This document shows, piece after piece, positions 12,948 to 23,030 of a DNA stretch of 64,000 bases (positions within the stretch are counted from its first letter, which is position 1; each line of letters begins with the position of its first letter). Made by a program: the position numbers and the translations under genes. Where the stretch lies: assembly GCA_964057225.1 (NCBI GenBank), contig OZ059898.1, positions 10,540,001 through 10,604,000 of the forward strand. Reading direction: 5' to 3'. The stretch is from Auanema rhodensis (Eukaryota; Nematoda; Chromadorea; Rhabditida; Rhabditidae). The notes beneath the pieces were generated by a model. The model had not been told where the DNA came from. It saw only the letters and a program-made list of their open reading frames with translations, and searched no databases.

Positions 12948-13018
12948 TGCATCGGCCGGGAATCGAACCCGGGTCGCCCGCGTGGCAGGCGAGCATTCTA
13001 ACACTGAACCACCGATGC
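12948..13018 (-). tRNA. tRNA-Gly-GCC: tRNA-Gly(GCC), G19U variant
   Basis: D-loop CAGTGTTAG and TTTT flank. Sister of the copy at 9,003; the sixth and last G19U gene in the window. Confidence 0.85.
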
Positions 13019-14272
13019 TTCGAAAATGTTATATTGTTTCCGAAAAATTATGAAAAGTCAAGTTCTACTGATTTGAAGAGAATTGTAAGTTTTAGAAAAG
13101 AATTAAAGTTCAGCTATCTCTACTATTAACTGATTATCGGCTAAAATAAGGTAACAGTTTTTATTGAAAGTTTCCATGATTAAGATTAAACAAAGAAAAA
13201 AAATCAAAGAGAAACACTTCTTGTTTACTTATTTGATTATAATACTTGAAATTCCAAAAACAGTAGAATAAAATTGAGAAAGCGACAAAAACAGTTGAAC
13301 GATTTGAAGAGAATTGTAAGTTTTAGAAAATAATTAAAAATTAGTTCTCTCTACTATTAACTGATTGTCGGCTAAAATATGGTAACATTTTTTATAAAAA
13401 GTTTCCATGATTAGGATTAAACGAAAAAAAGAATCAAAAAGAAACACTTCTTGTTTACTTATTTGATTATAATACTTGAAATTCGAAAAAAAGTGAAAAA
13501 CAATTGAGAAAGCGACATAAACAGTTGAACGATTTGAAGAGAATTGTAAGTTTTAGAAAAGAATTAAAGTTCAGCTATCTGTACTATTAACTGATTATCG
13601 GCTAAAATAAGGTAACAGTTTTTATTGAAAGTTTCCATAATTAAGATTAAACAAAGAAAAAAAATCGAAGAGAAACACTTCTTGTTTACTTATTTGATTA
13701 TAATACTTGAAATTCTAAAAACAGTAGAATAAAATTGAGAAAGCGACAAAAACAGTTGAACGATTTGAAGAGAATTGTAAGTTTTAGAAAATAATTAAAA
13801 ATTAGTTCTCTCTACTATTAACTGATTGTCGGCTAAAATATGGTAACAGTTTTTATTAAAAGTTTCCATGACTAAGATTAAACAAAGAAAAAAAATCAAA
13901 GAGAAACACATCTTGTTTTCTAATTCGATTATAACAGTTGAAATTCCAACAAAAGTAAAGTAAAACTATTCAAGCGAGTAAGACTGTTGAACGATTTGAA
14001 GAGAATTGTAAGTATTAGAAAAAAATTAAAGTTTAGCTCTCTCTACTATTTAATGATTGTCGGCTAAAATATGGTAACAGTTTTTATTAAAAGTTTCCAT
14101 GACTAAGATTAAACAAAGAAAAAAAATCAAAGAGAAACACTTCTTGTTTCCTAATTTGATTATAACACTTGAAATTCCAACAAAAGTAAAGTAAAACTGT
14201 TAAAGCGAGTAAAACTGTTGAACTAAAACAGTCTTTATAAAATATAAATGATATTTTTTATAAAAATGAAGT

Positions 14273-14311
14273 TGCATCGGCCGGGAATCGAACCCGGGTC
14301 GCCCGCGTGGC
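14273..14311 (-). pseudogene. 3' half of tRNA-Gly(GCC), broken at the anticodon
   Basis: Third copy of the 39-nt half tRNA with the same junction, 3,945 bp from the copy at 10,328. Confidence 0.9.
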
Positions 14312-15615
14312 GACAATCACAAAAGTAAAGTAAAACTATTCAAGCGAGTGAAACTGTTGAACTAAAACAATTAGATTGTTTCCGAAAAATTATGAAAAGT
14401 CAAGTTCTACTGATTTGAAGAGAATTGTAAGTTTTAGAAAAGAATTAAAGGTCAGCTATCTCTACTATTAACTGATTATCGGCTAAAATATGGTAACAGT
14501 TTTTATTAAAAGTTTCCATGATTAAGATTAAACAAAGAAAAAAAATCAAAGAGAAACACTTCTTGTTTACTAATTTGATTATAATACTTGAAATTCCAAA
14601 AACAGTAGAATAAAATTGAGAAAGCGACAAAAACAGTTGAACGATTTGAAGAGAATTGTAAGTTTTAGAAAATAATTAAAAATTAGTTCTCTCTACTATT
14701 AACTGATTGTCGGCTAAAATATGGTAACATTTTTTATAAAAAGTTTCCATGATTAGGATTAAACAAAAAAAAAGAATCAAAAAGAAACACTTCTTGTTTA
14801 CTTATTTGATTATAATACTTGAAATTCGAAAAAAAGTGAAAAACAATTGAGAAAGCGACATAAACAGTTGAACGATTTGAAGAGAATTGTAAGTTTTAGA
14901 AAAGAATTAAAGTTCAGCTATCTGTACTATTAACTGATTATCGGCTAAAATAAGGTAACAGTTTTTATTGAAAGTTTCCATAATTAAGATTAAACAAAGA
15001 AAAAAAATCGAAGAGAAACACTTCTTGTTTACTTATTTGATTATAATACTTGAAATTCTAAAAACAGTAGAATAAAATTGAGAAAGCGACAAAAACAGTT
15101 GAACGATTTGAAGAGAATTGTAAGTTTTAGAAAATAATTAAAAATTAGTTCTCTCTACTATTAACTGATTGTCGGCTAAAATATGGTAACAGTTTTTATT
15201 AAAAGTTTCCATGACTAAGATTAAACAAAGAAAAAAAATCAAAGAGAAACACATCTTGTTTTCTAATTCGATTATAACAGTTGAAATTCCAACAAAAGTA
15301 AAGTAAAACTATTCAAGCGAGTAAGACTGTTGAACGATTTGAAGAGAATTGTAAGTATTAGAAAAAAATTAAAGTTTAGCTCTCTCTACTATTTAATGAT
15401 TGTCGGCTAAAATATGGTAACAGTTTTTATTAAAAGTTTCCATGACTAAGATTAAACAAAGAAAAAAAATCAAAGAGAAACACTTCTTGTTTCCTAATTT
15501 GATTATAACACTTGAAATTCCAACAAAAGTAAAGTAAAACTGTTAAAGCGAGTAAAACTGTTGAACTAAAACAGTCTTTATAAAATATAAATGATATTTT
15601 TTATAAAAATGAAGT

Positions 15616-15686
15616 TGCATCGGCCGGGAATCGAACCCGGGTCGCCCGCGTGGCAGGCGAGCATTCTACCACTGAACCACCGATGC
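15616..15686 (-). tRNA. tRNA-Gly-GCC: tRNA-Gly(GCC), canonical
   Basis: Reference sequence; closes the second 3,945-bp repeat. Confidence 0.97.
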
Positions 15687-16711
15687 TTCGAAAATGTTAG
15701 ATTGTTTCCGAAAAATTATGAAAAGTCAAGTTCTACTGATTTGAAGAGAATTGTAAGTTTTAGAAAAGAATTAAAGTTCAGCTATCTCTACTATTAACTG
15801 ATTATCGGCTAAAATAAGGTAACAGTTTTTATTGAAAGTTTCCATGATTAAGATTAAACAAAGAAAAAAAATCAAAGAGAAACACTTCTTGTTTACTTAT
15901 TTGATTATAATACTTGAAATTCCAAAAACAGTAGAATAAAATTGAGAAAGCGACAAAAACAGTTGAACGATTTGAAGAGAATTGTAAGTTTTAGAAAATA
16001 ATTAAAAATTAGTTCTCTCTACTATTAACTGATTGTCGGCTAAAATATGGTAACATTTTTTATAAAAAGTTTCCATGATTAGGATTAAACAAAGAAAAAA
16101 AATCGAAGAGAAACACTTCTTGTTTACTTATTTGATTATAATACTTGAAATTCTAAAAACAGTAGAATAAAATTGAGAAAGCGACAAAAACAGTTGAACG
16201 ATTTGAAGAGAATTGTAAGTTTTAGAAAATAATTAAAAATTAGTTCTCTCTACTATTAACTGATTGTCGGCTAAAATAAGGTAACAGTTTTTATTGAAAG
16301 TTTCCATGATTAAGATTAAACAAAGAAAAAAAATCAAAGAGAAACACTTCTTGTTTACTTATTTGATTATAATACTTGAAATTCCAAAAACAGTAGAATA
16401 AAATAGAGAAAGCGACGAAAAAAGTTGAGCGATTTGAAGACAATTGTAAGTTTAAGAAAAAAAATAAAGTTTAGCTCTCTCTACTATTAACTGATTGTCG
16501 GCTAAAATATGGTAACAGTTTTTATTAAAAGTTTCCATGACTAAGATTAAACAAAGAAAAAAAATCAAAGAGAAACACTTCTTGTTTCCTAATTTGATTA
16601 TAACACTTGAAATTCCAACAAAAGTAAAGTAAAACTGTTAAAGCGAGTAAAACTGTTGAACTAAAACAGTCTTTATAAAATATAAATGATATTTTTTTAT
16701 AAAAATGAAGT

Positions 16712-16782
16712 TGCATCGGCCGGGAATCGAACCCGGGTCGCCCGCGTGGCAGGCGAGCATTCTACCACTGAACCACCGATGC
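16712..16782 (-). tRNA. tRNA-Gly-GCC: tRNA-Gly(GCC), canonical
   Basis: Reference sequence with TTTTT terminator, 1,096 bp (n=3) from the previous gene and outside the higher-order repeats. Confidence 0.97.
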
Positions 16783-17345
16783 TTCGAAAATGTTAGATTG
16801 TTTCCGAAAAATTATGAAAAGTCAAGTTCTACTGATTTGAAGAGAATTGTAAGTTTTAGAAAAGAATTAAAGTTCAGCTATCTCTACTATTAACTGATTA
16901 TCGGCTAAAATAAGGTAACAGTTTTTATTGAAAGTTTCCATGATTAAGATTAAACAAAGAAAAAAAATCAAAGAGAAACACTTCTTGTTTACTTATTTGA
17001 TTATAATACTTGAAATTCCAAAAACAGTAGAATAAAATTGAGAAAGCGACAAAAACAGTTGAACGATTTGAAGAGAATTGTAAGTATTAGAAAAAAATTA
17101 AAGTTTAGCTCTCTCTACTATTAAATGATTGTCGGCTAAAATATGGTAACAGTTTTTATTAAAAGTTTCCATGATTAAGATTAAACAAAGAAAAAAAATC
17201 AAAGAGAAACACTTCTTGTTTCCTAATTTGATTATAACAGTTGAAATTCCAACAAAAGTAAAGTAAAACTGTTAAAGCGAGTAAAACTGTCGAACTAAAA
17301 CAGTCTTTATAAAATATAAATGATATTTTTTTATAAAAATGAAGT

Positions 17346-17416
17346 TGCATCGGCCGGGAATCGAACCCGGGTCGCCCGCGTGGCAGGCGAGCATTCTACC
17401 ACTGAACCACCGATGC
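17346..17416 (-). tRNA. tRNA-Gly-GCC: tRNA-Gly(GCC), canonical
   Basis: Reference sequence, 634 bp (n=1) from the previous gene. The flank has GTCGAAC for the usual GTTGAAC. Confidence 0.97.
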
Positions 17417-18210
17417 TTCGAAAATGTTAGATTGTTTCCGAAAAATTATGAAAAGTCAAGTTCTACTGATTTGAAGAGAATTGTAAGTTTTAGAAAAGAA
17501 TTAAAGTTCAGCTATCTCTACTATTAACTGATTATCGGCTAAAATAAGGTAACAGTTTTTATTGAAAGTTTCCATGAATAAGATTAAACAAAGAAAAAAA
17601 ATCAAAGAGAAACACTTCTTGTTTACTTATTTGATTATAATACTTGAAATTCCAAAAACAGAAGAATAAAATTGAGAAAGCGACAAAAACAGTTGAACGA
17701 TTTGAAGAGAATTGTAAGTATTAGAAAAAAATTAAAGTTTAGCTCTCTCTACTATTTAATGATTGTCGGCTAAAATATGGTAACAGTTTTTATTAAAAGT
17801 TTCCATGATTAAGATTAAACAAAGAAAAAAAATCAAAGAGAAACACTTCTTGTTTTCTAATTTGATTATAACACTTGAAATTCCAACAAAAGTAAAGTAA
17901 AACTATTCAAGCGAGTAAAACTGTTGAACGATTTGAAGACAATTGTAAGTTTTAGAAAAGAATTAAAGTTCAGCTATCTCTACTATTAACTGATTATCGG
18001 CTAAAATAAGGTAACAGTTTTTATTGAAAGTTTCCATGATTAAGATTAAACAAAGAAAAAAAATCAAAGAGAAACACTTCTTGTTTACTTATTTGATTAT
18101 AATACTTGAAATTCCAAAAACAGTAGAATAAAATTGAGAAAGCGACAAAAACAGTTGAACTAAAACAGTCTTTATAAAATATAAATGATATTTTTTTATA
18201 AAAATGAAGT

Positions 18211-18281
18211 TGCATCGGCCGGGAATCGAACCCGGGTCGCCCGCGTGGCAGGCGAGCATTCTACCACTGAACCACCGATGC
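18211..18281 (-). tRNA. tRNA-Gly-GCC: tRNA-Gly(GCC), canonical
   Basis: Reference sequence, 865 bp (n=2) from the previous gene. The 5' flank has one extra A (ATGAAAAAGTC), shared only with the next gene. Confidence 0.97.
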
Positions 18282-18614
18282 TTCGAAAATGTTAGATTGT
18301 TTCCGAAAAATTATGAAAAAGTCAAGTTCTACTGATTTGAAGACAATTGTAAGTTTTAGAGAACAATCAAAGTTTAGTTTTCTCTACTATTAACTGATTG
18401 TCGGCTAAAATATGGTAACAGTTTATGTTAAAAGTCTCCATGATTAAGATTAAACAAAGAAAAAAAATCAAAGAGAAACACTTCTTGTTTACTAATTTGA
18501 TTATAACACTTGAAAATCCAACAAAAGTAAAGTGAAACTGTAAAAGCGACTAAAACTGTTGAATTAAAACAGTCTTTATAAAATATAAATGATATTTTTT
18601 TATAAAAATGAAGT

Positions 18615-18685
18615 TGCATCGGCCGGGAATCGAACCCGGGTCGCCCGCGTGGCAGGCGAGCATTCTACCACTGAACCACCGATGC
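18615..18685 (-). tRNA. tRNA-Gly-GCC: tRNA-Gly(GCC), canonical, last before the island
   Basis: Reference sequence, 404 bp (n=0) from the previous gene. Neighbouring monomers are diverged (GAGAACAATTAAAGTTTAG), as expected at an array edge. The island starts about 290 bp further on. Confidence 0.97.
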
Positions 18686-18975
18686 TTCGAAAATGTTAGA
18701 TTGTTTCCGAAAAATTATGAAAAAGTCAAGTTCTACTGATTTGAAGACAATTGTAAGTTTTAGAGAACAATTAAAGTTTAGTTTTCTCTACTATTAACTG
18801 ATTGTCGGCTAAAATATAGTAACAGTTTTTATCAAAAGTTTCCATGATTAGGATTAAACAAAGAAAAAAGAATCAAAAAGAAACACTTCTTGTTTACTAA
18901 TTCTATCATAATACTTGAAATTCCAACAAAAGTAAAGTGAAACTGTAAAAGCGACTAAAACTGTTGAATTAAAAC

Positions 18976-20612
18976 GTCTACGTCTGAAAGTTCCCGTTCT
19001 GAGCACAGTGTAGTAACTGCATTTTATTCGTACGACTAATGTCTGTAAAATAAAAATGCAGGAAAATGTATGTGTACCAATAGGTCATTAACAAGAAATT
19101 GACAAAATATGATAAACAAATTATATAAATAATCAATGAGCTTATGGAAAAAAAAGAAAGAAAAACAAGCTAATTGTTCTACAAAGACAAAATAAGAAAA
19201 AACTAAACAGGGAACATAAATGTGTTCAAGGCTTTCCGAAAAGCAGACAAATCATTGATACCAATTAGAATAGGATTGAGTGCATTCCAGATTTTGATTT
19301 GCCGGTTCTCAAAGCTTGAAAGGGCAGCTACAGTTTTGTAATCCGGCGGCATCAGTATAAACTCATGTTGACGAAGAATATAGTTATGATCTTTCGATCT
19401 AAGCACGGACTCATTAAGAATAGAGCCATTCTTTATAATTTTGAAATATTGGCATAAATCAGCTATAGTGTGTCTCGTTTCTAAACGCCTGCCTTGAAGG
19501 TGTTTGAGTTTATTATCATATCCGTGGATATCCATGGACGATCGAAAAATAATAGCATTAACATACCGTTTCTGAACATTTTCAACAAGTTGAATATCTT
19601 TTAGCAAAAACGGTGACCAGACTTCGGAAGCATATTCAAGAATAGGCCTAACGTAACAGGTGAACAATCTGAATAAGAGTTTGGGACAGGAAGAATTAAA
19701 ACAAGAATAAGCTTACAGCGTTTTGACGCCATGGAAGTGATGGAGTGAATATGGGGGCGGAAAGATAAGTTTTTATCTATGATAACACCGAGGTCTTTGA
19801 AATTATCAACAATTTCAAGAGGAACATCATATAGTAAAAACTGGCAATGAGAGTTATCATTACCGAGAATCATAATCTTCGATTTCTTGACATTAACTAC
19901 CATGTCATTGAAATTGCACCATAGAGAAAGAATGTGGAGAGAGCATTGTAAACTTTGATTTGATGAGGCAAAAAGTTTAATGTCATCAGCATAGGCAACA
20001 GCCTCAGTGTCACGATGAAAAGAGGAAATGAGATCGTTGATATATAACAAAAAAAGTAGTGGTCCAAGAATTGTACCTTGAGGGACACCACACTCAATAA
20101 CTTTGGGTTCAGACAAGGCATCTTCAAGAACAACTTCAAAAGAACGGTTGGAAAGAAAGTCTTCAAGAAAAAGAACAAGAGATCCTGATATTCCGAAGCT
20201 GTTCAATTTGCTGATCAGAATTCGATGATTAATTTTATCAAAAGCTTTGGAAAAATCAATAAAAGCTACAGAAACATCCTTACGATATTCTTTAGCGATT
20301 CTCCACTGCGAGTGAGCTTTGAGAAGCGCAGTGCTAGTGCTACGCCCAGGTAAAAAGCCATGTTGAGATGGTGAAATTAGCTTATTATCAAGTAAATGCT
20401 TGAGAATGTCTTTTCTGATAATGCGCTCAAACACTTTGGAGAGACAAGATGTGAGAGAAATGGGTCTATAGTTCTTAGGGTCATTTGAACATCCTGATTT
20501 ATAAATAGGTTTGACCCATGCAGACTTCCAGCTTTTAGGACAGACCCCAAAGGATAAAAAACCATTTAAAAAAAATGTCAAAGGACGTACTATAGAAATC
20601 GCACACTTATTA
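18976..20612 (-). mobile_element. 5'-truncated CR1/Jockey-like LINE (non-LTR retrotransposon)
   Basis: The element lies on the minus strand between the array edge and a Polinton integrase. Its reverse transcriptase frame is preserved, but the upstream half (endonuclease domain) is absent, which is the usual outcome of incomplete target-primed reverse transcription. Sequence 18,976-19,202 behaves as the 3' untranslated tail: no frame, and AATAAA-like motifs on the minus strand. No poly(A) tail is visible at the 18,976 junction; CR1-type elements often lack one. The 5' junction at about 20,605-20,620 falls inside integrase codons, so the LINE either inserted into the integrase gene or was joined to it by rearrangement. 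Confidence 0.85.
19203..20612 (-). pseudogene. LINE reverse transcriptase, frameshifted
   Basis: The protein copies element RNA into DNA at a nicked target. The first frame shows the RT core in order: NYRPISL (finger), HGFLPGRST, FIDFSKAFD (motif A with catalytic Asp), GVPQGTILGPLLF (motif B), and YADD (motif C, catalytic Asp pair) at about residues 60-223 of its 349-codon frame. The C-terminal part continues in another frame from about 19,715 to the stop at 19,203, with YVRPILEYASEVWSP and the LVENVQKR region typical of CR1/Jockey-type RTs. A single-base shift near 19,705-19,715 separates the two. The first 12 residues of the long frame are antisense integrase, not RT. An inactive relic. Confidence 0.9.
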
Positions 20613-21169
20613 ATGGTGGAGCGAGCAAATAGAACTTTAAAAACACGCATGATGAAATATCTCTATTACAAGAATAATCATCGTTGGATTGATATCCTAG
20701 ATGATTTGGTTGAAGGAATAAACAAATCTTATAACCGCTTCATGAAAATGCGGCCCATTGATGTTAAAGCAAATATATTCATTGAAGCATATGCACCAGC
20801 TGTTAAAAGCCGAAGTTAAAACCAGCTGTTAAAAGCTTTAAAATTGGTGATACTGTTCGCATAAGCAAAAATAGGCGTACTTTTGAAAAAAGCTACGAGT
20901 CTGGATATACAATGGAGCTGTTCACAATTGATGAGGTTGTAACCGGAAACCCAACCGTGTATAAACTTGTAGATTATAATGGTGAACGTATAAAGGGAAT
21001 ATTCTACGAACCTGAACTTGTCTTGGCTACTAATAAAAGCAACCAGTACTATATAGAAAAAGTTTTAAAAGAGCGTACTCGAAGCGGTAAACGTCAAGTA
21101 TTTGTAAAATGGAGTGGATATCCCGACAACTTTAATGAATGGATAGATGCAGAAAATTTAAATGTATAA
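20613..21169 (+). pseudogene. Polinton/Maverick retroviral-like integrase, 3' part with chromodomain
   Basis: The family inserts element DNA into the genome. The fragment starts at the block VERANRTLK, whose Glu is the third residue of the D,D,E catalytic triad. It continues with the WIDILDDLVEGINKSYN helix region and the MRPIDV motif typical of Polinton integrases. After a frame change comes an SH3-like segment (FKIGDTVRISKNRRTFEKSY ... IKGIFYEPEL), then a C-terminal chromodomain, YYIEKVLKERTRSGKRQVFV through KWSGYPDNFNEWI. The N-terminal zinc finger and first two catalytic residues are missing, replaced by the LINE. A 26-bp tandem duplication (CCAGCTGTTAAAAGC at 20,796 and 20,822) causes the frameshift. 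A plus-strand AATAAA lies at 21,200-21,205. Confidence 0.88.
20796..20836. repeat. 26-bp tandem duplication inside the integrase
   Basis: The 15-mer CCAGCTGTTAAAAGC occurs at 20,796 and again at 20,822. 26 bp is not a multiple of three, and the first copy runs into a TAA stop at 20,817-20,819 while the second re-enters the integrase frame. Confidence 0.9.
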
Positions 21170-21199
21170 TTTTTCAATGTTATAAACAATTGTAATTAT

Positions 21200-21214
21200 A
21201 ATAAATGATTTATT
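21200..21214. promoter_or_regulatory. Back-to-back poly(A) signals between convergent genes
   Basis: AATAAA on the plus strand at 21,200-21,205, 31 bp after the integrase stop. AATAAA on the minus strand at 21,209-21,214 (TTTATT), downstream of the minus-strand Cys-rich gene. This layout suits two convergent transcription units. Confidence 0.5.
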
Positions 21215-21463
21215 TGATATATCGCATAATGTAACAATAAAAAACCAGCAAAATACAAACAACAATTCAACCTGCAAAAAAAAAATGTAGACTATTCAAA
21301 TTTTCAAATTCTTACCAGTTGGTTGATCATTCGTCCTCAATTGATGAGCCATTGATGGATATTCGCAAGAGCTGGAAAAAAAAATGTTACGGCTGAGAAT
21401 ATAAAAATGCCACATAACAAAACAAGAATAAAACGCCAATTGTACTATTTGTGCTTGTTGTAG
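21215..21463 (-). other. Interval downstream of the Cys-rich gene with possible extra 3' exons
   Basis: No long frame. On the minus strand there are two good-looking splice acceptors (TTTTTTCCAG before 21,371 and TTTTTTGCAG before 21,271) and one donor (G|GTAAGA at 21,315). They define a possible 56-bp exon 21,316-21,371 and a terminal exon from 21,271 to the poly(A) signal. The exon can be read as part of a short peptide ending at once after the next splice. No matching upstream donor is evident, so this may be an alternative or decayed 3' end. Confidence 0.25.
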
Positions 21464-21906
21464 TCAAAATGAAGGATCAAAGCGGATAAACATGTTCAGG
21501 TTGAGTGCTTCAGGACTTAGTTTAAAGTAGAATACATTCTGCTTATAACCAAAAGTCTTTACAGTAGCCTCATCTGCATATATAACAATATAGCCCATAT
21601 TGTTCAACAATTGTTTGCACGTCATGGTGTTATAAGAGCGCATCTAAAAAAATTATAAAATTGAAAATAAATAAATATGCAAGCTTACATTAATAGAAAA
21701 GTTTTCGGGCTTATAGTGACGAAACTCCTTCAAAAGACCCAATGCATCATTCCTTCCTCTACACTTTATACAGAGGCTGAAACAGTGATACTCGTCTATA
21801 ACCTGCAATGATTCCCTACAAGTTTTGCAGAGACAAATTGGTCTCATTAATACACTCCTTGGTGGAGTGCTCTCTCTCAGAATCTCCATCTGCTTTATTG
21901 GTGAAT
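21464..21906 (-). CDS. Unrecognised spliced gene with Cys-rich motif (last two exons)
   Basis: I do not recognise this protein. Two exons, 21,906-21,689 and 21,643-21,464, are separated by a 45-bp intron with consensus ends (AAT|GTAAGC ... TTTTTTAG|ATG), and the reading frame passes through it in phase 0. The first exon encodes CLCKTC, then eleven residues, then CFSLCIKC, a C-x-C-x2-C ... C-x3-C-x2-C pattern that could bind zinc. The second ends KLSPEALNLNMFIRFDPSF and a TGA stop at 21,464. Upstream is another 40-bp intron (21,907-21,946, donor TTTTG|GTATGA, acceptor TTTAATTTAG) and an S/T/P-rich exon. It is convergent with the Polinton integrase, so it may be a Polinton cargo gene or a captured host gene. 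It could also start at the ATG at 21,889. Confidence 0.45.
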
Positions 21907-21946
21907 CTAAATTAAAGATTTAAAAAATACAAGTTAAGGTTCATAC

Positions 21947-22066
21947 CAAAACTTGTAAAATTTGGAGCTGGTGTGGATGTTGAGTGCTTCTGGACTTAGT
22001 TTAAAGTAAAGTGTAGTGTGTCACATCAGCAAGTACAGCACGCTTCATTTCCGCTAAAGATCCAAC
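21947..22066 (-). pseudogene. Possible upstream exon containing a partial duplicate of the Cys-rich gene 3' exon
   Basis: On the minus strand an acceptor-like TATATTTTAG precedes 22,066 and a donor G|GTATGA follows 21,947. Within it, 21,979-22,008 matches 21,500-21,529 of the last exon at 29 of 30 bases and would encode the same FKLSPEALN segment, but in that frame the upstream codons run into a stop. In the frame compatible with the next exon, the segment after a TAA is S/T/P-rich. Either the duplicate is now read in a new frame, or the exon is decayed. Confidence 0.3.
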
Positions 22067-22553
22067 TTTCTAAAATATAAGGCAAACTTGCAGAGAGGAG
22101 CAGTCTATGGCGATTGGCAAAGAGTGGCAGGAGATGGTGAAACGTCGGATCCTCGGATAGTTGGCAGAGCTGAAATGTAAATGTAGCAAAATTGCCAACC
22201 TTTTATACAAAGATTTTTGTAAAGTACAACCCATTGTGTTACAATCAAGTTTGCTGATGAAATTCTCTTATTAATTAGATTTTACAGCATATTTATGCAG
22301 ATATACTCATCTTATCGACAGTTGCCAGCAGTTGGCGCACTCTGAACCTGTAAACAATCTGCATATTAATTAGTTTTTACATCTCTTTAAACATTATTGT
22401 TTACCGTTTGTGCCATAAACAACAGCCATCTCTGTAAAACATTTACGCTTTTTAAACTTTAATTAATAGCTCATATTTTTTTCATAGTATACTTTTACAC
22501 CCATATTGTAGCACAAAACATATGACTGCCAACGTTTTATATGTGAAAAAAAT
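22067..22553. other. AT-rich interval without a supported gene
   Basis: No convincing coding frame. On the minus strand a short open stretch from about 22,170 to 22,090, preceded by TTTACATTTCAG, could be one more exon of the Cys-rich gene, but the 18-bp gap to the next acceptor is too short for an intron. I see nothing else. Confidence 0.4.
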
Positions 22554-22872
22554 TTCATTCTTTAATATTTAATAATGATTATATTACGAAACTAAAACTT
22601 TTGAAATGTTAAAATGATTATACTATATTCAAACCCCCACAGTGCAGTTATTACTGTTTATTAACCATCGATATGCGTGGCGTTGAGGTCAGCGCAACTG
22701 TTTCTTAATCTTATTGTATTTACCTTCAATGTGTGCTCTATTTAGTTATTGTATTGTTATATTAGTAAAATAAAGTTTAAAACTATTCTTTTATTATAAT
22801 TTGAAACCTTTACTTGTTAGAATAAATATAATTAATAACAATTTGTAATTTCAAAAATTAATAATTTAATGT

Positions 22873-23030
22873 CGTTCTTATCGAATTAACCTTCGATATG
22901 TGTTCCATTAAATTTTGGTATTTCATATCGTTCTTATCGAATTAACCTTCGATATGTGTTCCATTGAATTTTGGTATTTCATATCGTTCTTATCGAATTA
23001 ACTTTCGATATGTGTTCCATTGAATTACCC
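22873..23030 (+). repeat. 56-bp tandem repeat in copy A
   Basis: CGTTCTTATCGAATTAACC begins at 22,873, 22,929 and 22,985, a period of 56 bp, about 2.8 copies. The same repeat is present in copies C, D and E and as a remnant in B. Confidence 0.85.

Larger units (their letters stand above)
8227..15999 (-). repeat. 3,945-bp higher-order repeat, two copies
   Basis: The tRNA pattern variable-loop variant, G19U variant, half tRNA, canonical occurs at 8,360/9,003/10,328/11,671 and again at 12,305/12,948/14,273/15,616, each offset by exactly 3,945 bp. Flanking sequence agrees from about 8,227 versus 12,172 and diverges at about 12,054 versus 15,999. The middle part also resembles the end of the 1,729-bp repeat, so the two higher-order repeats share ancestry. 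Confidence 0.85.
1..18975 (-). repeat. Left arm of ~231-bp satellite array carrying minus-strand tRNA-Gly cassettes
   Basis: The stretch is made of head-to-tail copies of an AT-rich monomer of about 231 bp. Recognisable blocks in this orientation are GATTTGAAGAGAATTGTAAG, ACTGATTGTCGGCTAAAATA and GAAACACTTCTTGTTTACT. At intervals a 172-bp cassette is inserted between GTTGAAC and GATTTGAAG: 50 bp of flank, the 71-bp tRNA gene and 51 bp of flank. Monomers fall into several subtypes that alternate in order. No protein gene is credible here; the reading frames of 60-98 codons are translations of the cassette and recur with it. The array starts before the window and ends at about 18,975, where the island begins. 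Confidence 0.95.

Noticed and set aside
1-18975. Other tRNA isoacceptors, 5S rRNA, snRNA or histone genes within the array
   Set aside because: Every GC-rich island in both arms reads as the same tRNA-Gly(GCC) or a damaged copy. No 5S or snRNA signature was seen in the spacers.
19897-20565. Two further minus-strand frames (19,897-20,178 and 20,377-20,565) overlapping the reverse transcriptase
   Set aside because: They are shadow frames of the RT gene, which alone shows the conserved motifs.
20511-20612. Start of the plus-strand integrase frame at 20,511
   Set aside because: Bases 20,511-20,612 are antisense LINE reverse transcriptase; integrase similarity begins only at about 20,613.
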